A DNA stretch of 50,646 nucleotides from an uncultured Muribaculaceae bacterium (GTDB lineage: Bacteria; Bacteroidota; Bacteroidia; Bacteroidales; Muribaculaceae), in NCBI GenBank assembly GCA_910588065.1, contig CAJUPZ010000022.1, positions 1 to 50,646 of the forward strand. Direction: 5' to 3'. Position numbers and translations under genes: made by a program. The notes under the pieces are model-generated. The model did no database searches and was not told the DNA's origin. It saw only the letters and a program-made list of their open reading frames with translations. Positions 41,159-49,583 of the stretch are shown here, piece by piece (within the stretch, counting starts at the first letter, position 1; every line of letters begins with the position of its first letter).

Positions 41159-42814
41159 ATGGATTTTACCTGGTTACTCAACATCATCGGCCCCGGAAAC
41201 GTGTCGCTGGCAAGCACGATTGCCCTCTACTCGTTTGTAATTGCTGCGGGCGTTTACCTCGGCAAGCTGAAAATTGCGGGAGTGAGCCTTGGTGTGACCT
41301 TTGTGCTCTTTGTGGGCATTCTAATGGGTCACTTCGGCTACATCGTCAACGGTGAAGTGCTTCACTTTATCCGAGAATTCGGCTTGATTCTGTTTATCTT
41401 CTCCATTGGCCTGCAAGTGGGTCCCGGCTTCTTCTCATCATTCAAAAAGGGTGGCATGAGGCTTAACGGACTTGCGGTGCTCGGCATTGCGCTCAACGTC
41501 GCCATAGTGCTGTGTATATACTATTTGGGCGGTGAGAGCAATATCGCTGCCCTTATCGGCATAATGAGCGGTGCTGTCACCAACACCCCGGGTCTTGCGG
41601 CAGCCCAGCAGGCCGCAGGCAATGCGGATGCGATCAACACAATGTCAATGGGCTATGCAGCCGCATATCCTCTCGGTGTGTGCGGTATCATCGGTGCCAT
41701 GTTCCTGATCAAGGGCATTTTCCGAGTAAAGACCCCCGATGAAATCAAGGCTATAGAAGAGCAGAACGAAAACAGCCAGCTGAAGCCGGACATTATATCG
41801 GTGGAGGTGACCAATCCTCTTATCGATGGCAAAACCCTGCGTCAGATCCACGACATAATACAGTGTGAGTTCGTGATATCGCGCCTTATCGGCGAGGATG
41901 GCAAGGTGATAATACCGGTGTCGTCCACACAGGTGCATACCGGCGATAAGCTCTATGTTGTAATATCCACCCAGGATATCGAGCGGTTCGAGACTGTTAT
42001 CGGCCCGCAGATAGATATGGACTGGGAGGCTGTTCACGGTGAGGTTGTGAGCCGCAGGATATTGATTACCAAGAGTGAATACAACGGTGTTGCCCTCGGC
42101 TCGCTGCGCCTTCACACCGCTTATAAACTCAACGCCACCCGTGTGAATCGTTCAGGAGTCGACCTCCTCGCCGCTCCCGGCCTGCGCCTGCAGATGGGCG
42201 ACCGAATCACTGTTGTCGGCGATCTCAACGATATTTCCCGTCTTGCCGACAAGCTCGGTAACTCGATGAAGCGCCTCAATGAGCCAAACATGATCACTAT
42301 CTTCATAGGTATTCTGTTCGGTATCATAGTGGGCTCGATCAATGTAGGCTTCGGCATGAAGCTCGGTCTTGCCGGCGGTCCTCTGGTTGTGGCAATACTT
42401 CTCAGCCGCTTCGGCTACAAATTCAAGCTCGTTACCTACACATCATCAAGCGCGTCGCTTCTCATGCGCGAGCTCGGTATCTGCCTGTTCCTCGCCTCGG
42501 TGGGTATAGCCTCAGGCGCCGGATTTGCAGAGACTGTGTTCAACACCACCGGTATGTGGTGGGTGATATGGGGCTTCATTGTCACCTTCCTGCCGCTTGT
42601 GATTGTTGGCTGCATAGCACGCGGAGTGTATAAAATCAACTTCCTCACAATCATGGGCCTGTTCTCGGGCGGCTACACCGATCCTCCGGCGCTGGCATAC
42701 GCCAACGGCAGCACCGGCAGCGATGCGCCGGCGGTTGCTTACTCCACGGTGTATCCTCTGACAATGTTCCTGAGGGTTGTGGCAGCGCAGGGTCTTGTGC
42801 TTTGCCTGATGTAG
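41159..42814 (+). CDS. AspT/YidE-type aspartate:alanine exchanger family transporter
   Basis: 551 residues with two halves of about five membrane helices each around a cytoplasmic insert. FIREFGLILFIFSIGLQVGPGFFSSFKKGG and LMRELGICLFLASVGIASGAGFAETVF are the repeated AspT/YidE-YbjL duplication motifs; GIMSGAVTNTPGLAAAQQAAG and GLFSGGYTDPPALAYANG are the matching later blocks. The middle (about 205-375) carries two RCK_C/TrkA_C-like regulatory domains. Close relatives exchange aspartate for alanine or export dicarboxylates, but the substrate here is not determined. A shared terminator separates it from convergent trxA. Confidence 0.9.
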   Translation: MDFTWLLNIIGPGNVSLASTIALYSFVIAAGVYLGKLKIAGVSLGVTFVLFVGILMGHFGYIVNGEVLHFIREFGLILFIFSIGLQVGPGFFSSFKKGGMRLNGLAVLGIALNVAIVLCIYYLGGESNIAALIGIMSGAVTNTPGLAAAQQAAGNADAINTMSMGYAAAYPLGVCGIIGAMFLIKGIFRVKTPDEIKAIEEQNENSQLKPDIISVEVTNPLIDGKTLRQIHDIIQCEFVISRLIGEDGKVIIPVSSTQVHTGDKLYVVISTQDIERFETVIGPQIDMDWEAVHGEVVSRRILITKSEYNGVALGSLRLHTAYKLNATRVNRSGVDLLAAPGLRLQMGDRITVVGDLNDISRLADKLGNSMKRLNEPNMITIFIGILFGIIVGSINVGFGMKLGLAGGPLVVAILLSRFGYKFKLVTYTSSSASLLMRELGICLFLASVGIASGAGFAETVFNTTGMWWVIWGFIVTFLPLVIVGCIARGVYKINFLTIMGLFSGGYTDPPALAYANGSTGSDAPAVAYSTVYPLTMFLRVVAAQGLVLCLM

Positions 42815-42844
42815 AGCAAACGTTTCATAACCATATATATAAGC

Positions 42845-42885
42845 AAGCGGGCGTGCCAATAGAGGCGCGCCCGCTTTTCTTTTTG
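42845..42885. terminator. terminator between transporter and thioredoxin genes
   Basis: AAGCGGGCG (42845-42853) and CGCCCGCTT (42868-42876) form a stem with further inner GCC/GGC pairing, followed by TTCTTTTTG on the plus strand. Good for the transporter gene; on the minus strand the stem may also serve the thioredoxin gene. Confidence 0.8.
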
Positions 42886-42894
42886 AATGCTTCG

Positions 42895-43209
42895 TTATTC
42901 GTCGCTCTTGGTGGGAATGTGCTCTCTCATCTTGGCCTCAAGCATGTCGGCCTGATGAAGACCGTAGCCGCGCCACACAGCCTCGCCGTCCTTGAACAGA
43001 ATGAGTGTGGGCACCGAACGGATGCTGAACTGCTGGGACAGCTCCGGATTCTGATCCACGTCAACTTTGAGAATGTTGACAGCGTCGCCAAGCTTGTTCT
43101 TGACCTCCTCAAGGATTGGTCCCTGAAGCTTACAGGGGCCGCACCAGGTTGCGAAAAAGTCGACCAGAGTGGGCTTCGACTCTTTGATAATCTCGTTAAA
43201 ATCAGCCAT
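42895..43209 (-). CDS. trxA: thioredoxin
   Basis: 104 residues, single thioredoxin domain. Redox motif WCGPC with Cys23 and Cys26, preceded by LVDFFAT; cis-Pro in SIRSVPTLILFKDGEAVWRGYG; KVDVDQNPELSQQF also typical. No signal peptide, so it acts in the cytoplasm, reducing disulfides in ribonucleotide reductase, peroxidases and similar clients. Single gene, convergent with the transporter and divergent from dapA. No convincing -7 box is seen upstream. Confidence 0.95.
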   Translation of the reverse strand: MADFNEIIKESKPTLVDFFATWCGPCKLQGPILEEVKNKLGDAVNILKVDVDQNPELSQQFSIRSVPTLILFKDGEAVWRGYGLHQADMLEAKMREHIPTKSDE

Positions 43210-43379
43210 AACAATATGTTTTAGTTTGTTAGATTCGTTTTGTGAGGTAGCGGATAATCCACCCTCGCAAGTAATAACACTCTATGGCCTCAATTGGTTT
43301 AAGTGATTGCCGCGCGGTAGCGGGGCAGACTGTTGACGCACCGGCCGTGTGTCGAAAGAAGAATCATGTGGCTCTATAT

Positions 43380-43410
43380 TTTGCCGATAGGGCATTTTTA
43401 TTTAATTTTG
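43380..43410 (+). promoter_or_regulatory. dapA promoter
   Basis: TTTG (43380-43383), a 19-bp gap and TAATTTTG (43403-43410) match the Bacteroidetes promoter exactly, 22 bp before the dapA start codon. Confidence 0.75.
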
Positions 43411-43432
43411 CGGTACTAAAATCCACCAACCC

Positions 43433-44317
43433 ATGTCACGATTTGACCTCAGAGGAATGGGCGTGGCGCTTGTCACCCCCTTTAAAGCTGATAAATCCAT
43501 TGATTTTGACGCGCTTGCAAAACTCCTCGACTACCAGATAAAGAGCGGAGCCGACTATCTTGTTGTGCTCGGCACCACTGCGGAAACAGCTACCCTGAGC
43601 TCTGATGAAAAGCAGGCGCTCAAGCGGTTCATAGCCGATAGGGTTGCCGGACGGGTGCCTCTCGTAATCGGCTGCGGAGGCAACAACACCGCTGCAATTA
43701 TAGAAGAGCTCAAAACTATTGATACTAATGACTTCGGGGCGGTGCTCAGCGTGGTGCCATACTATAACAAGCCGTCACAGGAGGGCATCTATCAGCATTA
43801 CAGCGCAATAGCCAAAGCAAGCCCTCTGCCCATCATTTTATATAATGTACCCGGCAGAACCGGCGTGAACATGACTGCCGAAACAACCTTGCGCCTCGCT
43901 GCAGAGCATCCCAATATCATAGGCATCAAGGAGGCGAGCGGCAACATAAGCCAGATGGACGAAATCATCAAGAAAAAGCGTCATGACTTTCTTGTGATAT
44001 CCGGTGATGACGGCATAACATTTCCGCTGATAACCCTCGGAGCTGCCGGTGTGATTTCTGTTATCGGCAACGCATTTCCCAAAGAATTTTCCAAGATGGT
44101 GCGCCTCGCCCTTGAGGGAGATTACGATGCTGCCCGCACTATCCACCATCGGTTTACCGACCTGTTCAGTCTGCTGTTTGTAGATGGTAATCCGGCGGGG
44201 GTAAAGTGTCTGCTCCATGCCATGGGATTCATCGAAAACGAGCTGCGTCTGCCGCTTGTGCCTACGAGAATCACCACTTATGAGAAAATACGTAGGGTGT
44301 TGGATTCGCTAAATTAA
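43433..44317 (+). CDS. dapA: 4-hydroxy-tetrahydrodipicolinate synthase
   Basis: 294 residues; condenses pyruvate and aspartate semialdehyde, the first step of the diaminopimelate/lysine branch. TIM barrel with the GTTAETATL pyruvate site, Tyr110-Tyr111 and Tyr137 of the proton relay (VVPYYNKPSQEG, LYNVPGRTGVN) and Schiff-base Lys166 in IIGIKEASGN. Length and motifs match DapA, not the related aldolases. The pathway partners dapF and dapL lie 19 kb away. The start follows a full promoter; the tRNA-Arg gene is 51 bp downstream. Confidence 0.96.
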   Translation: MSRFDLRGMGVALVTPFKADKSIDFDALAKLLDYQIKSGADYLVVLGTTAETATLSSDEKQALKRFIADRVAGRVPLVIGCGGNNTAAIIEELKTIDTNDFGAVLSVVPYYNKPSQEGIYQHYSAIAKASPLPIILYNVPGRTGVNMTAETTLRLAAEHPNIIGIKEASGNISQMDEIIKKKRHDFLVISGDDGITFPLITLGAAGVISVIGNAFPKEFSKMVRLALEGDYDAARTIHHRFTDLFSLLFVDGNPAGVKCLLHAMGFIENELRLPLVPTRITTYEKIRRVLDSLN

Positions 44318-44328
44318 AAATAAAGTTG

Positions 44329-44336
44329 TATCTTTG
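44329..44336 (+). promoter_or_regulatory. -7 element (TATCTTTG) of tRNA-Arg
   Basis: Perfect TAnnTTTG 32 bp before the tRNA; no TTG at the expected spacing (nearest at 44300). Confidence 0.5.
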
Positions 44337-44368
44337 CACCGTCAAAACCAAAAGTTTGACAGAAAAAG

Positions 44369-44442
44369 GGTCCGGTAGCTCAGCTGGATAGAGCATCTGC
44401 CTTCTAAGCAGACGGTCATGCGTTCGAGTCGCATCCGGATCA
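44369..44442 (+). tRNA. tRNA-Arg (anticodon UCU)
   Basis: Full cloverleaf by eye: acceptor GGTCCGG pairs with CCGGATC (one G-T), D arm GCTC...GAGC, anticodon arm TCTGC / GCAGA with loop CTTCTAA (anticodon TCT, reading AGA), T arm ATGCG TTCGAGT CGCAT, discriminator A. CCA is not encoded. tRNA genes are common integration targets, and the sequence downstream turns accessory. Confidence 0.93.
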
Positions 44443-44457
44443 CTAAAAGCAACCTGA

Positions 44458-44485
44458 GAAGGCGGTGAGGCAATTCACCGCCTTC
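44458..44485 (+). terminator. hairpin after tRNA-Arg
   Basis: GAAGGCGGTGA (44458-44468) and TCACCGCCTTC (44475-44485) form a perfect 11-bp stem; only a weak T run follows. Probably ends the tRNA transcript. Confidence 0.65.
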
Positions 44486-44505
44486 AGTTGTTATATTAAA
44501 AAAGT

Positions 44506-44964
44506 ATGGAATATGACAAGATATCATCAGGAATCAATAGCCAAAAAGAAAGCTTCGATTGCCTCCTGGAGAAAGCAGCCGCTGAAGCCGGAAGAATATC
44601 GCTTGCAATTCAAGAAATTGCGGGAACAACGGCTTGCAAGGGAGTCCAAATCGATGGGCTAAAGAAATGGGCAAAAGAAAACGGGTGCTGGTTTAACAGC
44701 CCTGAATCTTTCGGTGAATTCTCCGACCGTGAAGCTTCTATTGAAGAAATTGCCGGCACCTTGGCCTTGATGGGTTTTATTCCTCAACAAGACGGAGAAT
44801 ATTTTACCAACGGAGAGGTGGATATATTTGATGCCTTGCCAAACAACGTCCTTCATGGAATCGACGGCAACCTTTATTTCATAGATACAATTTGTCTCCC
44901 ATCCAACGACAACTTCATCGAAGCCTATAAATCCCTCTCTCCCAATTGGAATAGAACGAAGTGA
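44506..44964 (+). CDS. polyvalent-protein-kinase-like protein, apparently internally shortened
   Basis: 152 residues. The C-terminal part ASIEEIAGTLALMGFI...FTNGEVDIFDALPNNVLHGIDGNLYFIDTI resembles the C-lobe of the Kinase-PolyVal domain found in phage and conjugative-element proteins (pattern DxxPxNVxxxxDGxxYxxD). The part GLKKWAKENGCWFNSPESFGEF resembles the segment before the N-lobe. The region that normally carries the N-lobe (about 80 residues) seems absent between residues 78 and 84. It is a relic or a divergent form of a mobile-element gene, lying 64 bp past tRNA-Arg. The family link is from memory of motifs and moderately sure; the deletion is inferred. Confidence 0.5.
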   Translation: MEYDKISSGINSQKESFDCLLEKAAAEAGRISLAIQEIAGTTACKGVQIDGLKKWAKENGCWFNSPESFGEFSDREASIEEIAGTLALMGFIPQQDGEYFTNGEVDIFDALPNNVLHGIDGNLYFIDTICLPSNDNFIEAYKSLSPNWNRTK

Positions 44965-44987
44965 AATAACAGACATCTTTTTTAGTC

Positions 44988-45092
44988 ATGAAATGTAAAT
45001 ATTGCGGGAGCAAGATTTCGTTTATTAAGCATTATACCGAGTTGGGGATGATTCATGTAATTTCATGTAATAAGCAAAGCGATATTGAATAG
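44988..45092 (+). CDS. possible 34-residue Cys-rich (zinc-ribbon-like) micro-protein
   Basis: An open frame beginning MKCKYCGSKISF and ending ISCNKQSDIE has a CxxC knuckle near the start and one further Cys at residue 27. It starts 24 bp after the polyvalent-kinase-like gene on the same strand. Three Cys are one short of a standard ribbon, and there is no homology I can name. It may be real or chance. Confidence 0.3.
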   Translation: MKCKYCGSKISFIKHYTELGMIHVISCNKQSDIE

Positions 45093-45200
45093 TCAATCAA
45101 TAGCCTACAATACATCACTTCTTTGTTTTTCAGACTCATACAAAGATTTTGCAGGGCTCAATTTCATGTATGTAAGTGACGGTGTATTAGCTTGCTGTGG

Positions 45201-45752
45201 CTATTTCATGAAGGGGGCTACGTAAGCACGCCACTTAGCCCGGGTGATGATGGAGCTGCCGGCAAGGTGAGCCACAACGCTGCCAAAGCGTGCGCCGAAT
45301 TCGTAGGCCATGCGCTCGCGGGTGGGAAGTTGCTCTGTAGGATGCTCTCTCCACCATTCGCTTATCTGCACGGCCAGCTCCTTGAGCAGCGGTTTGTCAA
45401 AACGCTTGAATTCCTTGAGGCCTGAGTTGGTCATGACCCAGTCAACCAGCAGATTACCCTCGGCGCGGGAGTCAAGATCTTCCGGCTCGGCCTCGGGAAT
45501 GAATCCGGGGCGCGGCGCGCGCTTGGCCTTGCGCTCGGCGGCCTTAATGCGCTTGCGCTCAGCGCGTTTGTCAATATCTTCCATAATATCAATAAGCACA
45601 GCCTGCGCCTCGCGGCTTTTGAGGGGAATCTCGGTGCCGTCCTTGATATAGTTGGCAACAGCCTTGAATGCAGCGAGTTGTAGCGATTCGTCGAGGGTTT
45701 CGATGGCATCGAGCCATTCGGTGCGGAAGGTGATGTTTGTTTTGGTTCTCAT
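45201..45752 (-). CDS. DUF6291-like phage/mobile-element protein
   Basis: 183 residues, basic and helical. The start KTNITFRTEWLDAIETLDESLQLAAFKAVANYIKDGTEIPL and a following Lys/Arg-rich helix (DKRAERKRIKAAERKAKRA, about 65-85) match DUF6291, a family common in Bacteroidales prophages and conjugative elements, often near replication genes. A middle acidic linker (EAEPEDLDSR) separates a second part (NSGLKEFKRFDKPLLKELAVQISEWWREHP). ATG 45752 is preferred because the alternative start at 45782 lies inside the TACCTTTG box. Function unknown; it supports an integrated-element origin of the right arm. Confidence 0.65.
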   Translation of the reverse strand: MRTKTNITFRTEWLDAIETLDESLQLAAFKAVANYIKDGTEIPLKSREAQAVLIDIMEDIDKRAERKRIKAAERKAKRAPRPGFIPEAEPEDLDSRAEGNLLVDWVMTNSGLKEFKRFDKPLLKELAVQISEWWREHPTEQLPTRERMAYEFGARFGSVVAHLAGSSIITRAKWRAYVAPFMK

Positions 45753-45779
45753 AAATGTGTGTTTTTTAGTATGATGCTG

Positions 45780-45787
45780 CAAAGGTA
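45780..45787 (-). promoter_or_regulatory. -7 element (TACCTTTG) of DUF6291-like gene
   Basis: TACCTTTG on the minus strand, 28 bp before ATG 45752. The stretch 45788-46060 to its right holds no gene I can support; it contains three short TAGTTTTT repeats near 45835. Confidence 0.45.
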
Positions 45788-46065
45788 AGACGTGGATTGG
45801 CCGGATTTATGCGAAATTGCACATTTGAGTTGGTAGTTTTTAGTTTTTAGTTTTTGGTTGGGGGCTTTAAGGTTGCTGAGGTTTTTAAAGTGGGTAATTT
45901 GTATAATTCTGATAACTCGTATCATTCTTATAGACTGGCGGATACCACAAAATAATCGTGCATACTGCGCTCATGCCTCGCCGAGGCCATTATTGGTGGG
46001 CTGTATCCGCATAACTCTTATAAGGTGCGTGGTCTTGAATAGCAGTATGGATTTTTGTAAAGAAA

Positions 46066-46097
46066 GACGGCGGGGAGAATTGAATCTCCTCGCCGTC
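46066..46097 (-). terminator. hairpin terminator, minus strand
   Basis: GACGGCGGGGAGA (46066-46078) and TCTCCTCGCCGTC (46085-46097) form a 13-bp stem with one G-T pair, followed on the minus strand by TTTCTTT. It would end transcripts of the 36-residue and 296-residue genes to its right. Confidence 0.7.
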
Positions 46098-46274
46098 CGG
46101 AAGCTGTTGCCTCGGGATAATCACCAACAAAATCAAGACCGATAGCTAAATCAATAACCCGAAACTGCATCAAGAGCAAGAACAGCCTCAGACAATCAAG
46201 TCTTCTCGGGCTTTACGGCCTTACGGCGCGGTTTGCAGTCCGGACACCTTAAATAATATCAAGATGCTTTTTAA

Positions 46275-46385
46275 TTAGCATTTGCCGTCATCGAAAACGG
46301 CGAAATCCAGATGTTGAATGGTGGTTTCCTCCGGCATACGGAGCAGTATATCGCAATCGGATTTTCCGGCTCCTACAGCTGCCAT
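46275..46385 (-). CDS. 36-residue ORF coupled by TAATG to upstream gene
   Basis: The frame starts MAAVGAGKSDCDILLRMPEE and ends DFAVFDDGKC. Its ATG shares a base with the TAA of the 296-residue gene (TAATG), the classic arrangement of translational coupling. GAGKS recalls a P-loop tail but is too short to mean this. No family recognised. A terminator lies 180 nt downstream, so the transcript would include it. Confidence 0.35.
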   Translation of the reverse strand: MAAVGAGKSDCDILLRMPEETTIQHLDFAVFDDGKC

Positions 46386-47275
46386 TATTTTTTGCCGAGA
46401 TGGGCAACCTCTTCATATATCCCTTCAAGTGAGTGAGGAATCACAATCTTAAGGTTGCCGATATCTCTTACTTTTTTCTTTTTGTAAGTGGACAATTCAT
46501 TTTGAATGCGCGTGAGTTCGGCCTGATATGCGGCAAAGGCATCTGCGTATGCAGTCTCAACCTCAATCTCAGACTCTTTTACAGCCTTCTGGCAGTCGAA
46601 TTTGATGGCGTTGAGAGAGGCCTGTATCTCACGGAATTCTTTTTGCACGGAGAAATACACCTCATCGACCTGGGATAACTCCACTGTGGGGGTATATGTA
46701 TATATGAGGGCATCGCGGCCGTTGCCCACTACTGTCCTGGGATTTTTGAGCCGTTCATTGAGTTGCTCGCGGGCATTGGCAATAGCCCCCGCGGGATGCA
46801 CGGCTTTGCCAAGAACAGAAGCAAGTGCCTCAAGCGAGTAGTAGCGGTTTCGCTCATCGAGCGACAGAGAGGCATAGTAGGCATTCTCTGTGAGCGCGGT
46901 ACCCATCTCGGGCCTTTCCGGTTTTTGAATACCCTGCTGATCAATGAAGTCGCTGAAACAAAGCTCCTCAACCTCATTGAGCAGGCGCTCCTTTGCTTTG
47001 ATGGCCTCGCGTAGCCAGGCAATCAGAGAATTGGCTTTGGCGATGGTGTGGAGTTTGGTCTTTACCTCGCCTAAGGCCTCTGTGTCATCGCCCTCGTTGA
47101 GGGTATTGGCTTTTTTATTGCCAATCAAAGTCACCGATGTAGAATAGAGAGTGAGTCCGGCAAGAGATGTCTCGATTTCACGCACCATTTCCTTGGCCAG
47201 GTTCGCGATATGGTTGGCAGAGGTTGATGTCAGCCCTTTGCCTTCGGTAGAGAAGAAAATCATGTCTTTTTTCAT
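46385..47275 (-). CDS. conserved Bacteroidales hypothetical protein, helical
   Basis: 296 residues without signal peptide or membrane helix. The opening MKKDMIFFSTEGKGLTSTSANHIANLAKEMVREIE and SLIAWLREAIKAKERLLNEVEEL resemble a family I have seen in Bacteroides genomes as uncharacterised. Predicted long helices with coiled-coil character at 20-130 and 205-265 (FREIQASLNAIKFDCQKAVKESEIEVE), ending in a basic KKKKVRDIGNLKIVIPHS. It may be structural or phage-related. It is followed in an overlapping TAATG by a 36-residue frame. Function unknown. Confidence 0.7.
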   Translation of the reverse strand: MKKDMIFFSTEGKGLTSTSANHIANLAKEMVREIETSLAGLTLYSTSVTLIGNKKANTLNEGDDTEALGEVKTKLHTIAKANSLIAWLREAIKAKERLLNEVEELCFSDFIDQQGIQKPERPEMGTALTENAYYASLSLDERNRYYSLEALASVLGKAVHPAGAIANAREQLNERLKNPRTVVGNGRDALIYTYTPTVELSQVDEVYFSVQKEFREIQASLNAIKFDCQKAVKESEIEVETAYADAFAAYQAELTRIQNELSTYKKKKVRDIGNLKIVIPHSLEGIYEEVAHLGKK

Positions 47276-47720
47276 AGTTGTGTCTTTTGGGGTTTAAGTG
47301 GTTCTCGTAAATTATTTATATCAACTCTTTGCTTCCTCACGGCATCCCAAATGAGCTTCACAGGTCATTATGGAACCCATAACTCCCTGATCGTTATATT
47401 CTGTCTGCTCAAGGTGAGGCCAGATATAATATAAACAAATTTTCGGTGCCTGCTTTTCACAGCTTGCTGCCAGGATGACGTTGCAAAATTAGACCCTATC
47501 TGCGCAATTATTTTGCGTAGATGAAGAAAAATGACGAATTTCTGAATCAAATGAAAGGGAAACTCTGTCTATAGAGTGTAGGGGAATACCACCTGGTGTC
47601 GTATTGTTTAGCCTCTATAGCAACAGTTAGAACCGACAGATATATCTGCCGGTTCTAACGGGACTGCTGGAATGTACAAGGGGATGTGTGCTTTGATAGC
47701 AGCCGGACGCTTCTCAGAAC
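47276..47720. other. gene-free stretch with one hairpin
   Basis: No credible gene. At 47626-47659 GTTAGAACCG...CGGTTCTAAC forms a 15-bp stem with one A-C mismatch and a TATA loop, which may terminate the propeller-lipoprotein transcript on the minus strand although the T tract is weak. Confidence 0.5.
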
Positions 47721-48851
47721 CTATCTGAACCGGATCAATATAACCGCGGGGTTGGCATCCGGAGCCACGCTATCAAGAGGCTGATATGACTCTGAGAATT
47801 TATTGGGAGTCTCGGTTATATACTCGTGGGTTGCGTTGGGGTCTATGACTGAGACGAAGCAGTCGTTGTCGCTATCGTTGAATGCGAGCATGCCCAGCAT
47901 CATGTTCTGGCTTATGTCCGGAGCTCCGGAGATATCATCTATAAGGGCGGTGGCGTCAAACTTGATGGTTTGGCCGGTCATCCTGTTGTACAGGTATAAA
48001 GACATTTTGTCTTGATCGATTCCCATCCACATAAGATGGTTTTTGGAAGGTGTCAGTCCCATATAAATTTCTCCGCTGACATCGGTTTTGCTTTTGGCCT
48101 TGGGAAGCTCTTTGCCAACCTCGTCTGTGCTCAAAGCGTCATCATTCTCGACAAAAGTGATTTTATAAGTCTGCTTTTCGGCAGGTACTATAACATCAAT
48201 GTCATTGCCCATTGAAGGATGTATGTACTCACCATCCTGATACTCAATGAAATCAAGTGTGCGTGGAATGCTCCAATCATTGCCGGCGCTCAGCAGGCTG
48301 CATATCGTATCTCCGGATTCTGCAAAAAGCATAACACCGTTCCCATTGGTAAGAGGTTGGTTGAATGATGCGAGAATACCGTCATTTATTTTGCGGATTC
48401 TTCCGCCGCTTTGGCCGGTGGCGATTTCGCGGAAGTCGGCGGGATTGCTGATATTGCGGACAACTATCTTGCCGGGAGCCATCACATAGCAATATCCATC
48501 GGCAATATCGAAGTCTGTAACCATCGTGACTTCGCCCGGACCGGACCCGACAAGATTAATTTGGCTGACGAGGCGGCCGGATGGGTCGAAGTGGTAAAGC
48601 GTCCGGGATGATAATGCGTATATCTGAGATTCGCGGACTTTGATTGCGTCTATGCGCCCTATGAGCAGTGAATCGTTGGTTTCGAGAGGGACAATCTTGA
48701 TGGATTCGATATGCTCCGAGAGTTTTGTGGCTCCTAACTCCGAAGTGGTTGATTTTCCTGCGATTGTGAAGTTACCCCCCCCATCTTTTTTACCGCAGCT
48801 TAGCAGGGCGACGCCGAGAATGGCGCATAGAGCAAATTTAAATGATGTCAT
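47721..48851 (-). CDS. 6-bladed beta-propeller lipoprotein
   Basis: 376 residues. Lipobox LLSC with Cys at about 19, followed by GKKDGGG. The rest is repeated beta blades typical of Bacteroidales 6-bladed-propeller (NHL/DUF4934-like) proteins: IVPLETNDSLLIGRIDAIKVRESQIYALSSRTLYHFDPSGRLVSQINLVGSGPGEVTMVTDFDI is the characteristic first blade pair, and LMWMGIDQDKMSLYLYNRMTGQTIKFD a later one. These proteins are exported and probably bind ligands or partners; their roles are largely unknown. Isolated on the minus strand, with TAACTTTG at 48999-49006 as possible -7 box. Confidence 0.82.
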   Translation of the reverse strand: MTSFKFALCAILGVALLSCGKKDGGGNFTIAGKSTTSELGATKLSEHIESIKIVPLETNDSLLIGRIDAIKVRESQIYALSSRTLYHFDPSGRLVSQINLVGSGPGEVTMVTDFDIADGYCYVMAPGKIVVRNISNPADFREIATGQSGGRIRKINDGILASFNQPLTNGNGVMLFAESGDTICSLLSAGNDWSIPRTLDFIEYQDGEYIHPSMGNDIDVIVPAEKQTYKITFVENDDALSTDEVGKELPKAKSKTDVSGEIYMGLTPSKNHLMWMGIDQDKMSLYLYNRMTGQTIKFDATALIDDISGAPDISQNMMLGMLAFNDSDNDCFVSVIDPNATHEYITETPNKFSESYQPLDSVAPDANPAVILIRFR

Positions 48852-48998
48852 AGCTGAAATGGTTAGTATGTCTGAAAATATTTTAAAGGTGACTCAATGA
48901 TGGTTAAGTGGCTGAAAATTGGGTGATTAGTGAAGCCGGTAGCAAATTCAAAGTGCTGAGTGCTAAACATAGACTCTTATAACTATGCTCACCACTGG

Positions 48999-49006
48999 CA
49001 AAGTTA
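48999..49006 (-). promoter_or_regulatory. possible -7 element (TAACTTTG) of propeller lipoprotein gene
   Basis: TAACTTTG on the minus strand, about 148 bp before the start at 48851. No TTG at the normal spacing. Confidence 0.3.
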
Positions 49007-49583
49007 ATGAAATTTTCGTAATGATTGACGGAATCGGCAAGAATTTTAGTGCAATGCTTCGTCTTAGTGTCTTGACAAGTCCAAAAATGGAAGAAAGCAT
49101 GATTGCCACAGATATTGATTGAAGCCGAGGATGAGATTGTTATCAACCGATATTTCAGTGAGTTGCACCTCTTTGTGGTGAACAAAATCGTTTCTTCTGC
49201 GACAGTTCCCGATTTGTACACCTCAGATTGCTCAGATTTGCCATTTCGGACGATTGCGGGTAAAATAAAAATCGCTGAAATGTCTGAATTTCAGCGATTT
49301 CCTTGATTTGGTAATGGTACCTCGTGGTCCCACTTGTACTACATTATTGCGGTTAAGTGGGTGATATTCAGAATGATGGTTTTCTAAATCTCCGAAATGG
49401 ACACTTCTCGCACACCCGAAGACGTCATCATTTTTCAATGCCTTTTCTTTGCTACCCCCCCGGCCTCCGCCGCAGGGTTCAAGTCCGACGGAACCATTAG
49501 CCCATCAAACCTTATTGCAAAGTTAGCGATTTTCCTTCGCTATTACAATAGTCCTCTTCTTAAGAATCCTTAAAATGAACCAC
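49007..49583. other. gene-free stretch with hairpin and possible element scar
   Basis: No gene I can support. AAATCGCTGAAAT (49269-49281) and ATTTCAGCGATTT (49288-49300) form a perfect 13-bp stem, a likely bidirectional terminator. Next to it, GTGGTCCCACTTG near 49324-49336 resembles the 3' end of a tRNA read backwards and could be a remnant of an attachment site, but only about 13 bases match that idea. TAACTTTG on the minus strand (49518-49525) has no clear gene behind it. Confidence 0.3.

Noticed and set aside
45858..46145. 95-codon plus-strand ORF
   Set aside because: Runs through the minus-strand terminator hairpin and has no promoter or known family pattern.
49232..49438. 68-codon minus-strand ORF
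   Set aside because: Spans the 13-bp hairpin at 49269-49300 and has no domain; more likely non-coding scar sequence.
49460..49500. Possible tRNA 3' half (text GGGTTCAAGTCCG)
   Set aside because: T-loop-like text, but the T stem does not pair and no acceptor or anticodon arm is present.
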